Program-made: the position numbers and the translations under genes | Shown here: piece by piece, positions 14,251 to 22,349 of the stretch | Numbering within the stretch: the first letter of the stretch is position 1 | How the letters are laid out: the number at the start of each line of letters is the position of its first letter | IMG/VR virus record: IMGVR_UViG_3300036850_000029 | Location: 1 to 55,682 of that record | Length of the DNA stretch: 55,682 nucleotides | Source: a virus | Reading direction: 5' to 3' (one strand) | Notes under the pieces: generated by a model | What the model was told of the DNA's origin: nothing | Seen by the model: only the letters and a program-made list of their open reading frames with translations | The model's database searches: none

Positions 14251-14576
14251 TTGTTCCTTTCGTCATCCGCGCACGGCACGCAAAGCCCGCCGACGCTTGC
14301 CCCGTAGGTCCGTTTTTTGCACTTGTCGCAACAAGGGCGAAGTGTGTTTGGGATTCCCAGTTCTAGGAGGATATCCGCAGCGATGCCAACTCGTCTCTGG
14401 TCGAGTTGATAATCTGTATACGTCAACCGGCTGATACCGTAGAAGGTTCTCCTCTCAACCTCCTCGGCAAACCAGCGCAGCACGGCGCGGTATTCTTCGA
14501 CGCGCATGTCGGTCCCTTTGCGGCTCGTCGTAGCCCGCTCAGCCGTGTCGCGCAGTTGTTCGATGGCGGTCATCAT
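14247..14576 (-). CDS. Protein with C-terminal zinc ribbon, 109 aa
   Basis: The start at 14576 overlaps the previous stop by 4 bp. The first ~80 residues are helical and charged. Residues ~82-105 carry CCDKC and CVPC pairs, a likely zinc ribbon. The combination suggests a nucleic-acid or protein adaptor. No family recognised. Confidence 0.62.
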   Translation of the reverse strand: MMTAIEQLRDTAERATTSRKGTDMRVEEYRAVLRWFAEEVERRTFYGISRLTYTDYQLDQRRVGIAADILLELGIPNTLRPCCDKCKKRTYGASVGGLCVPCADDERNK

Positions 14577-14740
14577 TGTGACAGTTTTCTTCTGAGACTC
14601 AGGAATCGTTTTGAACGCCTTATCGCCTTGCGATATTCCGGGTCTGATTTCATGTGCGAGTACGACTCAGCTATTGTCCACTCCCATTCGCTGGCAAGAA
14701 ATAGAGCGGCAAGTATTGTTTTGCGATCTCTGACGTTCAT
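14573..14740 (-). CDS. Small basic protein, 55 aa
   Basis: The ATG at 14740 is fixed by its 4-bp overlap with the previous stop. The N-terminal part is helical (KTILAALFLASEWEWTIAES) and the C-terminus is strongly basic (KAIRRSKRFLSLRRKL). Function unknown. Confidence 0.58.
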   Translation of the reverse strand: MNVRDRKTILAALFLASEWEWTIAESYSHMKSDPEYRKAIRRSKRFLSLRRKLSQ

Positions 14741-14964
14741 GGCTTCAAAAGTAATTGTTTTGCTCTCCGTGCGACGGCGAGCCACATCTTGCGCGTTATC
14801 ACGCATCCGAAATTGTCTGCGAGTTGGTCAGCCAACTCCTGATCCGTGATCTCCTTGCGCGGCTTGTGGCGCTTCACGACCTTCTTCCACTTGCCACTTT
14901 TCTGAAGCGCGTAATGGAACGTGATGAAATCGACTGTCGGGAGTTTGTGAGGTTTGCGTTTCAT
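14737..14964 (-). CDS. Small basic protein, 75 aa
   Basis: Start and previous stop share one base (TGATG). It is highly basic, especially residues 20-37 (KSGKWKKVVKRHKPRKE), with a TDQELADQLADNFG helix that could be part of a DNA-binding fold. Function unknown. Confidence 0.6.
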   Translation of the reverse strand: MKRKPHKLPTVDFITFHYALQKSGKWKKVVKRHKPRKEITDQELADQLADNFGCVITRKMWLAVARRAKQLLLKP

Positions 14965-15164
14965 CAGTATGGTTTGATTTTCACCGGCAACGATTTGCGC
15001 CCAATCATTTCCGTCCGGCTGTTCTCTGTCTCCATGCCGTGCAACCTGTCCTGTTCATCTTCCTTGGCCAAGGATCTCACCAACAGCCTGAGTTCGTCCT
15101 TTAACTCTTTGATGCGCTCGATACGACGCGCACGCTCTCTTTGACTCATTGGCTTGTCGCTCAT
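14964..15164 (-). CDS. Small charged helical protein, 66 aa
   Basis: The ATG at 15164 overlaps the nuclease stop by 4 bp and has AAAGGA upstream. The sequence is a long charged helix (RERARRIERIKELKDELRLL), a probable coiled coil, with a basic end. Role unknown. Confidence 0.58.
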   Translation of the reverse strand: MSDKPMSQRERARRIERIKELKDELRLLVRSLAKEDEQDRLHGMETENSRTEMIGRKSLPVKIKPY

Positions 15165-15658
15165 GGAAGTATCCTTTGCTCCTGCCAACCCTGTTTCGTC
15201 TTCCTCGCCAGCCACCAGTTAATCATACGGTACTTGGCCGCTGCCGTCTTCAGCTTCACAATCGAATCGTCGCGAATAGGTCCCGCACCCTTCACTTCCC
15301 ATGCTTCAATCAGACCCCCGCTATAGAATACGATGAAATCAGGGCGATACCGGCATCCGTTCGCCAGTGTGAAGTTTATGGCTTGTGCGTAGATCGTGTC
15401 GTCCGGCCTGATCTTGCGCGTCATAATATCGAGCCATTCCCGCTCTGTCTTGTTAATCGCTGGCTTATGTGACTGCCGGATGATCTGCGGCATCTTCGCC
15501 TTCCAGATTTCCTTGTCAGCATCGTGATGCTCAGGAACGTGGATCTTGAACAGATGCGGGTTACGCTTCCGTGTCGCTTCCGAAGGATTGTTCGGCAGGT
15601 TCATTTTCTCTTTGAATAGACGACGCGCACGGATTGTTGCGGCTTCGCGGGAGGTCAT
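15161..15658 (-). CDS. PD-(D/E)xK nuclease (DUF1064-like)
   Basis: 165 aa. A nuclease core is seen at residues ~90-123: YRPDFIVF (Asp107) and IEAWEVKG (Glu121-x-Lys123), preceded by a TEREWLDIM helix that can supply an upstream Glu. DUF1064-type proteins of phages share this order and are thought to cut branched or damaged DNA. The basic N-terminus fits DNA binding. Coupled to an HNH-like gene, so the pair may act in recombination or host DNA breakdown. Confidence 0.7.
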   Translation of the reverse strand: MTSREAATIRARRLFKEKMNLPNNPSEATRKRNPHLFKIHVPEHHDADKEIWKAKMPQIIRQSHKPAINKTEREWLDIMTRKIRPDDTIYAQAINFTLANGCRYRPDFIVFYSGGLIEAWEVKGAGPIRDDSIVKLKTAAAKYRMINWWLARKTKQGWQEQRILP

Positions 15659-16056
15659 GCGATGGGAATCAGTTCCATTGTTCCATTCGCACGCTTCCGT
15701 TCTCTCGTTGCAGCGGCGTTCTTCATGTGGCGAATCGTGTCGATTCTAAGGTGACATCTCTGGCACATAGCTTTTAGATGGTCCATTCGACCGCACTTCC
15801 TTCCTGTTTGTTCTTCGCAGTCGCACGGGCCACCGGGATAATCGAGATGCGCGATTGTCAGGATCACAGTTCCTTTCGCCCACTTCGCTTTTGAGCCGTG
15901 CATTTCACAGCAACGCCGTGGCCCTCCCGTTGTTCGATGCAATCCGCATTCTCCCGAGCACTCGCAGCGACAATCCGAACGGATCAGGATCTCGGACCGA
16001 ATCTCTGACCAGTTGGCCGGGTAAAGGTGCGACTTCGTTTTGTGGGGCTTGCTCAT
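15655..16056 (-). CDS. HNH-like endonuclease, Cys-rich, 133 aa
   Basis: Residues 15-27 (NWSEIRSEILIRS) open the usual HNH N-terminal helix. TIAHLDYPGG at ~67-76 supplies the first His. HLKAMCQRCHLRID at ~93-106 resembles the closing L-x-C-x-x-CH-x-x-x-D. An unusual extra cluster of about eight cysteines lies around residues 29-50 and 78-88. The central Asn of HNH is not obvious. It probably binds metal and cuts DNA, but a regulatory role is possible. Confidence 0.65.
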   Translation of the reverse strand: MSKPHKTKSHLYPANWSEIRSEILIRSDCRCECSGECGLHRTTGGPRRCCEMHGSKAKWAKGTVILTIAHLDYPGGPCDCEEQTGRKCGRMDHLKAMCQRCHLRIDTIRHMKNAAATRERKRANGTMELIPIA

Positions 16057-16286
16057 AGCAGTCTTTCGACTCCACTCTTTGTCACAATGGCAAACACCTT
16101 TCCAAGTGATTCAAGCATCTCTTTGTCGTCTGTGATCCCAAGGCTTCCATACGATGCCGTGTCGCAAATCCGAAACGCGATGCCTCCAACGTAGAGCGTT
16201 TTCTTCCGGCGCTTCACTTGGCTCTGAGCGTCTTTGATTGCTTCCTCAACAGCCTTGCGCGGATAGATGACAGCGGGATTACTCAT
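16053..16286 (-). CDS. Hypothetical protein, 77 aa
   Basis: 4-bp overlaps on both sides. It has a basic helix (AIKDAQSQVKRRKKTL), a strand pair (YVGGIAFRICDT), then a helix and a strand. No recognised domain. Confidence 0.58.
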   Translation of the reverse strand: MSNPAVIYPRKAVEEAIKDAQSQVKRRKKTLYVGGIAFRICDTASYGSLGITDDKEMLESLGKVFAIVTKSGVERLL

Positions 16287-16453
16287 TCCTTCGCTTCCTC
16301 CCTTGCTCCAATTTTCACAGGCATCTGGCCAAGCTTAGCCTGCAACTCCAAAAACAGTTGCCACGCTTCATCTCTGTCCAGTGTGATAATGCCACCATCG
16401 CACTCGATCCGCATGAGCGCACCGGCTGGATGGTCGATGACTTGGACGGTCAT
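16283..16453 (-). CDS. Small protein, 56 aa
   Basis: The ATG at 16453 overlaps the previous stop. Strands (LMRIECDGGIITLD) are followed by an EAWQLFLELQAKLG helix. Function unknown. Confidence 0.57.
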   Translation of the reverse strand: MTVQVIDHPAGALMRIECDGGIITLDRDEAWQLFLELQAKLGQMPVKIGAREEAKE

Positions 16454-16635
16454 TTCGTCTCCTCCCTCGCGACGCGCTCGCACTCGTGGATCAGTGCATT
16501 GGCTATCATCACCGAGTTTTGTATTGCATGGTCCATTGACATCTCGGGGTCAAGTTTGCAAATCGTTGAGTACATTACCGGCGCGATCCTCTCCAGCTTC
16601 TCGCGCATAACTTGTTCGGGGGTGGGGGTGGTCAT
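16450..16635 (-). CDS. Small helical protein, 61 aa
   Basis: First gene of the chain of overlapping genes. No good ribosome site is visible. The protein is helical (EQVMREKLERIAPVMYSTI) and acidic toward the end. Between it and the lysozyme-like gene are 82 bp in which GCTTGTGAT occurs twice (16642-16650, 16696-16704). Confidence 0.55.
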   Translation of the reverse strand: MTTPTPEQVMREKLERIAPVMYSTICKLDPEMSMDHAIQNSVMIANALIHECERVAREETK

Positions 16636-16717
16636 GATCGTGCTTGTGATGAAATAAAACGTTCTGCAAGAAACTTGGAATAGGCTGGTGGAATCGCTTG
16701 TGATAGCTCTGCACGCG

Positions 16718-17110
16718 TCACCTAGAGTATTGATTATACGACGCGCTCAGATTGTAAATGTTAGCCGTCCTTTGAGCGTGCGAATCCGGCTTCCACTTCC
16801 TCCGTTTCGCCCCCGTGAATCCGTGGTGCCAGCAGAGCGCAACATTGGCGGCAGAATCGGCGACACCGGCCTTTCGCATCAGGGTGAGTTTGATGTCGAT
16901 CAGCCGGTGCGCCGGATCGCCCGTGCCTGATAAGCCGAGCCGGGCAAGCTCTCTGAAAGCGATCTTGGAGATTTGATGACGGCCAACTTCACCGGCTTTC
17001 CCGACGGCCTTTGGGTTGTCGTTCGATTCCACCAAAGCCAGCGCGTGCAGGAACCGCTCTCGGTCTATCGGTCCGCACAGCGCAAGGATTAGGAGGATGG
17101 TCGCGTTCAT
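16718..17110 (-). CDS. Secreted lysozyme-like (SLT-type) muralytic protein
   Basis: 130 aa from the ATG at 17110, which overlaps the previous stop. A hydrophobic signal peptide (residues 1-13) is followed by FLHALALVESNDNPKAVGKA with a catalytic-type Glu28 and GEVGRHQIS at 40-48, the signature of lytic transglycosylase folds. A conserved-looking ALCWHHG lies near 100. It could cut peptidoglycan in the periplasm and serve as endolysin, exported by Sec rather than by a holin. No other lysis enzyme is seen in the genome. Confidence 0.65.
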   Translation of the reverse strand: MNATILLILALCGPIDRERFLHALALVESNDNPKAVGKAGEVGRHQISKIAFRELARLGLSGTGDPAHRLIDIKLTLMRKAGVADSAANVALCWHHGFTGAKRRKWKPDSHAQRTANIYNLSASYNQYSR

Positions 17111-17346
17111 TTCGTGAATTCTTTCGGTGGCATTCCGTATCCAGCCTCTGTCGCCAGCCATTTTAGGCGGTCAGGATCTTGACTAAGTCCAGCACCTGCT
17201 ACGCTTCGGCACCATTTACCCCACGTCTCGCCATCTCGAAAATTCATCACATCCGAGATTGATATGAGACGCAGCGCGGAGAGCCTGCACCATTCCAAAC
17301 CGGGAGGAACTTCGGCGATTGTTTGCTTTGTCATTTCAGCTTTCAT
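17107..17346 (-). CDS. Hypothetical protein, 79 aa
   Basis: An in-frame ATG at 17334 is an alternative start. The protein has a helical middle (SISDVMNFRDGETWGKWCRS) and is rich in Trp. It is coupled to the lysozyme-like gene by a 4-bp overlap, which may mean co-expression. Function unknown. Confidence 0.55.
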   Translation of the reverse strand: MKAEMTKQTIAEVPPGLEWCRLSALRLISISDVMNFRDGETWGKWCRSVAGAGLSQDPDRLKWLATEAGYGMPPKEFTK

Positions 17347-17410
17347 TTCAAAATTGGCGGTGGCGAGCGCAAGGATACGCCCATAGGTGTAACGCTGTTA
17401 TGAGGCAGCG

Positions 17411-17605
17411 TCAGCACTTGCCACCATTCGTTTTGTGCGTCTTTCGATTGGAATAATGTTTGGAAACGTTTCCGGTTCTTAAAGCCAGCCAAAGGATCTC
17501 GTTTACCAGTTCATCCGCAGTAAACGATTGCACTTTTGCCTTTTTGCAGCGATTCAATTCGTCGTTCACAAGAGCGCGTATGGCAGGATGAAGTTTTATG
17601 TTCAC
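17411..17605 (-). CDS. Ribbon-helix-helix-like protein, 64 aa
   Basis: GTG start at 17605, overlapping the previous stop (GTGA) with AAAGGA upstream. VNIKLHPAIRALVNDELNR then SFTADELVNEILWLAL fits a strand followed by two helices, the Arc/MetJ type. A basic tail follows. Two RHH-type genes in a row suggest linked regulators, possibly a heterodimer. Confidence 0.62.
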   Translation of the reverse strand: MNIKLHPAIRALVNDELNRCKKAKVQSFTADELVNEILWLALRTGNVSKHYSNRKTHKTNGGKC

Positions 17606-17787
17606 GATTCCTTTAGTTCCTCCAAAAACTTCCTTCTCGCTCCTCCATACGATTTCCTGAGCGTCGGCAGTGATCGCTTCACGCACAGCCGCACAACGTC
17701 GCTGAACGACATCCCGATTGAAACTGATGTTGCATCAAGCTCCTCTCTTTCTTTCTGTTCAAACCTCACGGTCGTATTGATCTTCAT
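17602..17787 (-). CDS. Ribbon-helix-helix regulator, 61 aa
   Basis: The ATG at 17787 begins MKINTTVRFEQKEREELDAT, then SIGMSFSDVVRLCVKRSLP, the strand-helix-helix order of Arc/CopG proteins, which bind DNA as dimers. It is the first gene of the minus-strand accessory operon, and its upstream region has an inverted repeat overlapping a promoter-like sequence. It is likely an autoregulated repressor of this operon. Confidence 0.68.
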   Translation of the reverse strand: MKINTTVRFEQKEREELDATSVSIGMSFSDVVRLCVKRSLPTLRKSYGGARRKFLEELKES

Positions 17788-17793
17788 GCCGCG

Positions 17794-17822
17794 AGAATGC
17801 ATCGCAACCGAACACGTTGCAA
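17794..17822 (-). promoter_or_regulatory. Promoter with overlapping inverted repeat
   Basis: On the minus strand TTGCAA (17817-17822) and CATTCT (17794-17799) are 17 bp apart. An inverted repeat GCAAC/GTTGC (17804-17808, 17816-17820) lies in the spacer and touches the -35 box. This is where an RHH repressor would be expected to bind. The -10 match is weak. Confidence 0.4.
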
Positions 17823-17857
17823 GCGGTGATTTGGTGGGAGGGAAGAATTAAGGCTGG

Positions 17858-17879
17858 CTAATCTTCGTGATTAGTTTTT
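17858..17879. terminator. Hairpin at the end of the large virion gene
   Basis: CTAATC/GATTAG (17858-17863, 17869-17874) forms a 6-bp stem with a 5-nt loop, followed on the plus strand by TTTTT. On the minus strand it overlaps the stop codon of the 1,491-residue gene, with the A-run before it. It may separate the virion and accessory operons, though its T-run faces the other direction. Confidence 0.4.
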
Positions 17880-20800
17880 CTTTGGAAACCCTTTTTGAGC
17901 TTCCTGAAACAGTTCCTTCAACGGCAATGTTCTGCCGATTTCCTGAGCGCGTTTGTAAACGTGTTCGGTGACTTTCTGAGGAATGTAGCGACCTTCGTAA
18001 ATGGATTTGGCTTCTCCCTTTGGCAAACCACGAGCCATTAGAATCCCAGCCGCTTCACTTGGTTTCACGCCACGTCTCAGCGCAGCCAAGTAATCCGCTC
18101 TCATCTCCTCCCAGTAAGCGCGACGACGAATCTCTGATTCTCGATAAGCCTCAACGATCTGTTCCGGCGTAGTCGTTTGAGTCCTTGTCGCCACCTGACG
18201 AAACACATCTTCCGCCGCATTGCTGTTCTCCATGTAGGATCGGACTTTGAATCCAAGAGCCGTCTTGAAATTGAACTTCTCAACAGCGATGCCTGTCACT
18301 TCACGAGCAATTTCCTGAGCCGGTTCCAGCTTTCTTCCGAAACGTGGCTGCTCATCTTTCAGTGCCGGGATGATTCGTTTCTGAGCGCGTTGAAGTGTTC
18401 CCGGTTCAAGAGAGGTTACAACGTGAGCCAGACGCTTGCGTGTCTTTACCCAGTCTGAATCGGTTGGATTGAACAGATCACGGCCTGTATCAGTCTTCCC
18501 GTTCCTTGCCTCAGCCGTAGCCTTGATCAACATCTGTTCACTGTACCATGGGCGGAATGTTTCCTTTCCTATCTCGGTCACAATATCGACGACGTCCTTC
18601 CCCTGTCGTATCCCGCTAATAACTGGCGTTGCCAAGTCCGTGACGCCAGCATAGGGATCAAGACGTGATGCGTTGATGTAAGTGATCTCACCTGTCTTCG
18701 GATCTTTGCCCGTGAATATGAGGCGCGAGTTCTTGTCATACGGCGCAAGGAATCGGCGCAGATCATCTTCCTCTTGTGCCGTGATTCCGAGCATCAACTT
18801 TGATACTTCCTGCAATGCCAACGGAGCCGATGCAGCAGCCACTTGTAAGCCCAACCGTTTCCAGCCTGTTTCACGCTCAACAGGATTGGTTGATCGAATC
18901 TCATGAACCGATCTTGCAATGCCGTTCACAACATTACGCCAGACTTGGTAAGGGAAGTTCACGAATGGCCCAACCACGATGTTCTTTCGGAACTCTTTCA
19001 CAATGACCGGCGCTTCCGAGTAGGTTGGGTAAATGTCGCGAACGATTGAAGCGGCTTCAGTGTCAAGCTGTGCATCCGTCCAATCGGGATGAATCCGCTT
19101 TTGCGTGGCTCGCTCATTCAGGAACCCAAAGATGTTACCGAACTCATCAGTGAGCCGGTAGATCTCACCCGGCACTTTCACCAAGGAAGTCTTGAGCGCA
19201 CGCATCAAAGACCAAGACGTTAGTTCGGCTGGTGCCACGTCTTGAAGGTTCGCATCCTTGAATATCTCCCGAAGCTCAGACGCTCGGGCTGTATCCCCGA
19301 TCACGCCGAGCTTGTAGAGTCTGTTCAGGAATGGACGCCATGTCTTGTTGGAGCTTGCGAAGTCGGACCAGACCAGCTTCAGGGCTTGGCTCGCGTATCT
19401 TGGATCAACGTGGCCAGCATGGATTGCCATTGGGACACGGGAAAGCAAGTTGCGCGAATGCGTCATCAGGCTTTGCGCTGTGTTCGCAAACTTAGTCCAC
19501 GCATTGAGCATCAAATAACCGCGAACAAGTCCGCCAATCATTCCCTTCCTCACGACCGGGGTATCCATCGACTTGAACGCATCTGCAATATCCTGACTCG
19601 TTCTCAGTCCCGACAGCGGCGACATGGATTCAGAACCTTCGGCTGCGATTCGCGCATTGAATCCTGGCGGGTTCGATCCTTCCTCGAACAGATAGTTCCC
19701 CATCCCCTTTGCCTTCACTTCCTCAAGGAACTTCTGTTTGGCGACAAACTGAGCCATTTTGCCAACGCTCTTGGCGTAGTTGATGAGTGGATTGCGATAC
19801 TCACCAAGGACAGCGCGTAGTTCTTGCGGTATGTCCTTTCGACGCAGGAACATTGTCAGATCCTTTGATCCGAGCTTACCGCCTGTCCCGAATGACGATT
19901 CGTCCCGAAGATCGCTCAACCAGTTCAACAGTTCCCGTTGGGCTTGTTCCGGTGTGATACCGCGTGCAGTTGAGAGATACTGTTCCGCCCTGATCCTGTC
20001 GCCTATCGGAACCTTCTCATAGAAGTCTGGAGCCGGTGTCTTTTCATCGAAGAACCTGTACGACCGATGAACATACACGTCCATGTTCTTCTGGATTGTC
20101 TCGATCAGATCTCCAAGGCTCTTGGCTTTGGCGCTGTCAGGCTCAAGTCGATTCAATTGCTCAGTCAGCGTGTCGATTGTTTTCTGTGACCATCCTTCAA
20201 TCTGAGAACGCATGGTGTCGAGTTGTCCTCGAATAACGGGTGGAATCTTGGCAGTTTGTTCAGGCGTTGTGCGTCCATGCAGATACTCGTCCATCAGCTG
20301 AACGTCTTCCGGTGGAATGCGCCGTGTTCCGCCACCAGCTCGTTGCGCCCTGCTCAATCCGTAAACATCTCCAAGCGTGTTCAGGAAGTCGCGTTGCGTC
20401 ATTCGGATGTCGAATTCAGCCGCCCTCCGTTGGCCTTCCATGACAGTTTGGAGTTCGTGAACCTCGCGTGGCAACTTTCCAGACACGGTAAAGGCCTGTC
20501 TGGTTTTCTTCATGAACTTGCCAACGGCACCTGTCGGAATGGATGGAGCAGATGGCGTGATGCCCATGGTTGATCCGCGTTCTGACTGCAATGCTTCTGG
20601 TGAGAATGGCGGGGTTACATGTAATTCACCTTTGGCGGCTTCTGGAATGACACTCCCGCGTGGCAGAACTCCTTCGCCACTTTCAGGGGCGGACACTTGC
20701 CCTTGGCCTTCTTGCGCGACTTCTGGCTGGCGCACAGACACATCAGGCGGTGTTGGGCTTTCGATTTGCTGGGCACTTGGTCCTCCTTTGGCTTCCAACT

Positions 20801-22346
20801 CAGTTAGCCTTGTTGTTTGTTCAGGCGTTAATTCAAAACCCGAATCTCGAATCGTCTGCAACGCGTCCAGTTCACTAGCCGTTGACGGTTTCGGTTGCGC
20901 CGGTGCTGTGACTTTCGATGGCTCAGCAGGCGGAACTATTAGTCCGCTATCAATCGGCTCAGTTTTAATAGTTGGAGCTTCCGCTGTCGGCACAGCCGAA
21001 GGTTCGGTTTTAGGAAATGCCACGTCTCGAAACACCCGCGCTTGTTCCCTTGTTAGCTTGGCATCTGGAAAAAGATCCTGAATCTTTTTGATGGTATCAG
21101 CCCGCGCTGCCCGAATTTCTTCAGTAACAACAGTGCGAGGTTCGGCTGGGGTTTCTGGAACAGTCGGCTTTGGCGGCTTGATAACCTCACCCACCAACTC
21201 CCGGGCAGACATTGGCAGCCCTGACCGTGCGGCATCGACAGCCACTCCGATAGTCTGTTGTTCAACCGTTGGTTCAGGCGGAACTAGGGCCACCCCCATT
21301 CGTTGTGCTCTTTGGGCTTCATAACCCCTTAGTCGCGCCAGTTCGGCAGGTGGAATAGGCGTAGTCCCCTGCATTCTGGACTGCGCTTGTTGAGCCACCA
21401 AAAGATTGTCAATGCCGCGCTTATATTCTGGGCTTCCGAAATAGGCATCAACCCTGTCCTTGGCCATCACCTGCCTGACATTGGCCGCAAGATGAGGAAC
21501 CTCAAAGGCTAGGTTCATTCCAACGATTTTGAGCAATTCGCGCTTATACTCCTCTGGATCGTTTTTAAGCAGTTCAACCAACTCGGGAGCCGCGCTGGCC
21601 GTCAAAAGCCCTCCAACGAGCGATTGTGAGCCAACCAGACGCCCTGTAGCTTCCAATGCTCTCGTTGCAACTTCACCGGCACCCATCCTTCCAGCCACCC
21701 GCTGCGCCATGAGTTCCCCTCCAGCCCTTCCAGCAGAACCAACCCCGGGGATCACCGCTCCAATCGCCCCGGCTTTTGCAGCAGCTACCGGATCTCCCGT
21801 CTCAGCGAAGGTTTGAGCATAGAATGGGGCAGCAGTTGCAACGGATGGCGGCACACCGGCAGCCGTTAAGGCAACAGATCCAGCAATCGTCGGGGCTAGC
21901 CGTGCCATCTCAGTCGGTATGACGTTGAGAAGGCTTTCCTTTTGTCCAAACGAAAGAGGCTCTGGCCCAAGTCCAAACTTGGAGATGGCTTCTGCCGGTT
22001 CTCCGCGCATAAGCCGCGACGTAGCACCAGCTAAAGCTTCTCCCGCTGCCGCGAGAGGCTTTCCAATAATCTGTCCCGGGCTTTCTGGCTCTGGATCTCC
22101 CAATGCGGCAGCTACCAATCTTCCCGGTATCCCCAATGGATCGGTAATATCCCGCTTCAGGCTGCTACCAAGTTGCTGTTGTCTGCTAATCAGCGTTGCT
22201 GGATTGTGAGCCAATGGAACCTGAAGCTTGGCTTCTTCCTCTGGAGTGATTGGAGCCTCGAAGCCTTCTTCGTCCTCAACCAATGGGGCATCCTTCCAAG
22301 GTTGGGACGATTCAACTAACGGAGCACTTTCATAAAACTTGGGCAT
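17871..22346 (-). CDS. Large internal virion / ejection protein, 1,491 aa
   Basis: The largest gene. The N-terminal ~350 residues are rich in Ala and Gly with small hydrophobic stretches (RLAPTIAGSVALTAAG, AGAIGAVIPGVG). A low-complexity Pro/Glu/Thr segment follows (~390-600). A long helical region then ends in a conserved-looking part (~1,120-1,330, with FVNFPYQVWRNVVNGIA and LIFTGKDPKTGEITY) that resembles domains of phage polyvalent proteins. Podoviruses eject such large proteins with DNA to form a channel. No lysozyme motif is clear. It is the last gene of the virion operon. Confidence 0.65.
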   Translation of the reverse strand: MPKFYESAPLVESSQPWKDAPLVEDEEGFEAPITPEEEAKLQVPLAHNPATLISRQQQLGSSLKRDITDPLGIPGRLVAAALGDPEPESPGQIIGKPLAAAGEALAGATSRLMRGEPAEAISKFGLGPEPLSFGQKESLLNVIPTEMARLAPTIAGSVALTAAGVPPSVATAAPFYAQTFAETGDPVAAAKAGAIGAVIPGVGSAGRAGGELMAQRVAGRMGAGEVATRALEATGRLVGSQSLVGGLLTASAAPELVELLKNDPEEYKRELLKIVGMNLAFEVPHLAANVRQVMAKDRVDAYFGSPEYKRGIDNLLVAQQAQSRMQGTTPIPPAELARLRGYEAQRAQRMGVALVPPEPTVEQQTIGVAVDAARSGLPMSARELVGEVIKPPKPTVPETPAEPRTVVTEEIRAARADTIKKIQDLFPDAKLTREQARVFRDVAFPKTEPSAVPTAEAPTIKTEPIDSGLIVPPAEPSKVTAPAQPKPSTASELDALQTIRDSGFELTPEQTTRLTELEAKGGPSAQQIESPTPPDVSVRQPEVAQEGQGQVSAPESGEGVLPRGSVIPEAAKGELHVTPPFSPEALQSERGSTMGITPSAPSIPTGAVGKFMKKTRQAFTVSGKLPREVHELQTVMEGQRRAAEFDIRMTQRDFLNTLGDVYGLSRAQRAGGGTRRIPPEDVQLMDEYLHGRTTPEQTAKIPPVIRGQLDTMRSQIEGWSQKTIDTLTEQLNRLEPDSAKAKSLGDLIETIQKNMDVYVHRSYRFFDEKTPAPDFYEKVPIGDRIRAEQYLSTARGITPEQAQRELLNWLSDLRDESSFGTGGKLGSKDLTMFLRRKDIPQELRAVLGEYRNPLINYAKSVGKMAQFVAKQKFLEEVKAKGMGNYLFEEGSNPPGFNARIAAEGSESMSPLSGLRTSQDIADAFKSMDTPVVRKGMIGGLVRGYLMLNAWTKFANTAQSLMTHSRNLLSRVPMAIHAGHVDPRYASQALKLVWSDFASSNKTWRPFLNRLYKLGVIGDTARASELREIFKDANLQDVAPAELTSWSLMRALKTSLVKVPGEIYRLTDEFGNIFGFLNERATQKRIHPDWTDAQLDTEAASIVRDIYPTYSEAPVIVKEFRKNIVVGPFVNFPYQVWRNVVNGIARSVHEIRSTNPVERETGWKRLGLQVAAASAPLALQEVSKLMLGITAQEEDDLRRFLAPYDKNSRLIFTGKDPKTGEITYINASRLDPYAGVTDLATPVISGIRQGKDVVDIVTEIGKETFRPWYSEQMLIKATAEARNGKTDTGRDLFNPTDSDWVKTRKRLAHVVTSLEPGTLQRAQKRIIPALKDEQPRFGRKLEPAQEIAREVTGIAVEKFNFKTALGFKVRSYMENSNAAEDVFRQVATRTQTTTPEQIVEAYRESEIRRRAYWEEMRADYLAALRRGVKPSEAAGILMARGLPKGEAKSIYEGRYIPQKVTEHVYKRAQEIGRTLPLKELFQEAQKGFPKKN

Positions 22347-22349
22347 AGC

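Noticed and set aside
17858-17879. Strong intrinsic terminator for the large virion gene
   Set aside because: The T-run follows the hairpin only on the plus strand, where no gene leads into it. Kept only as a weak hairpin.
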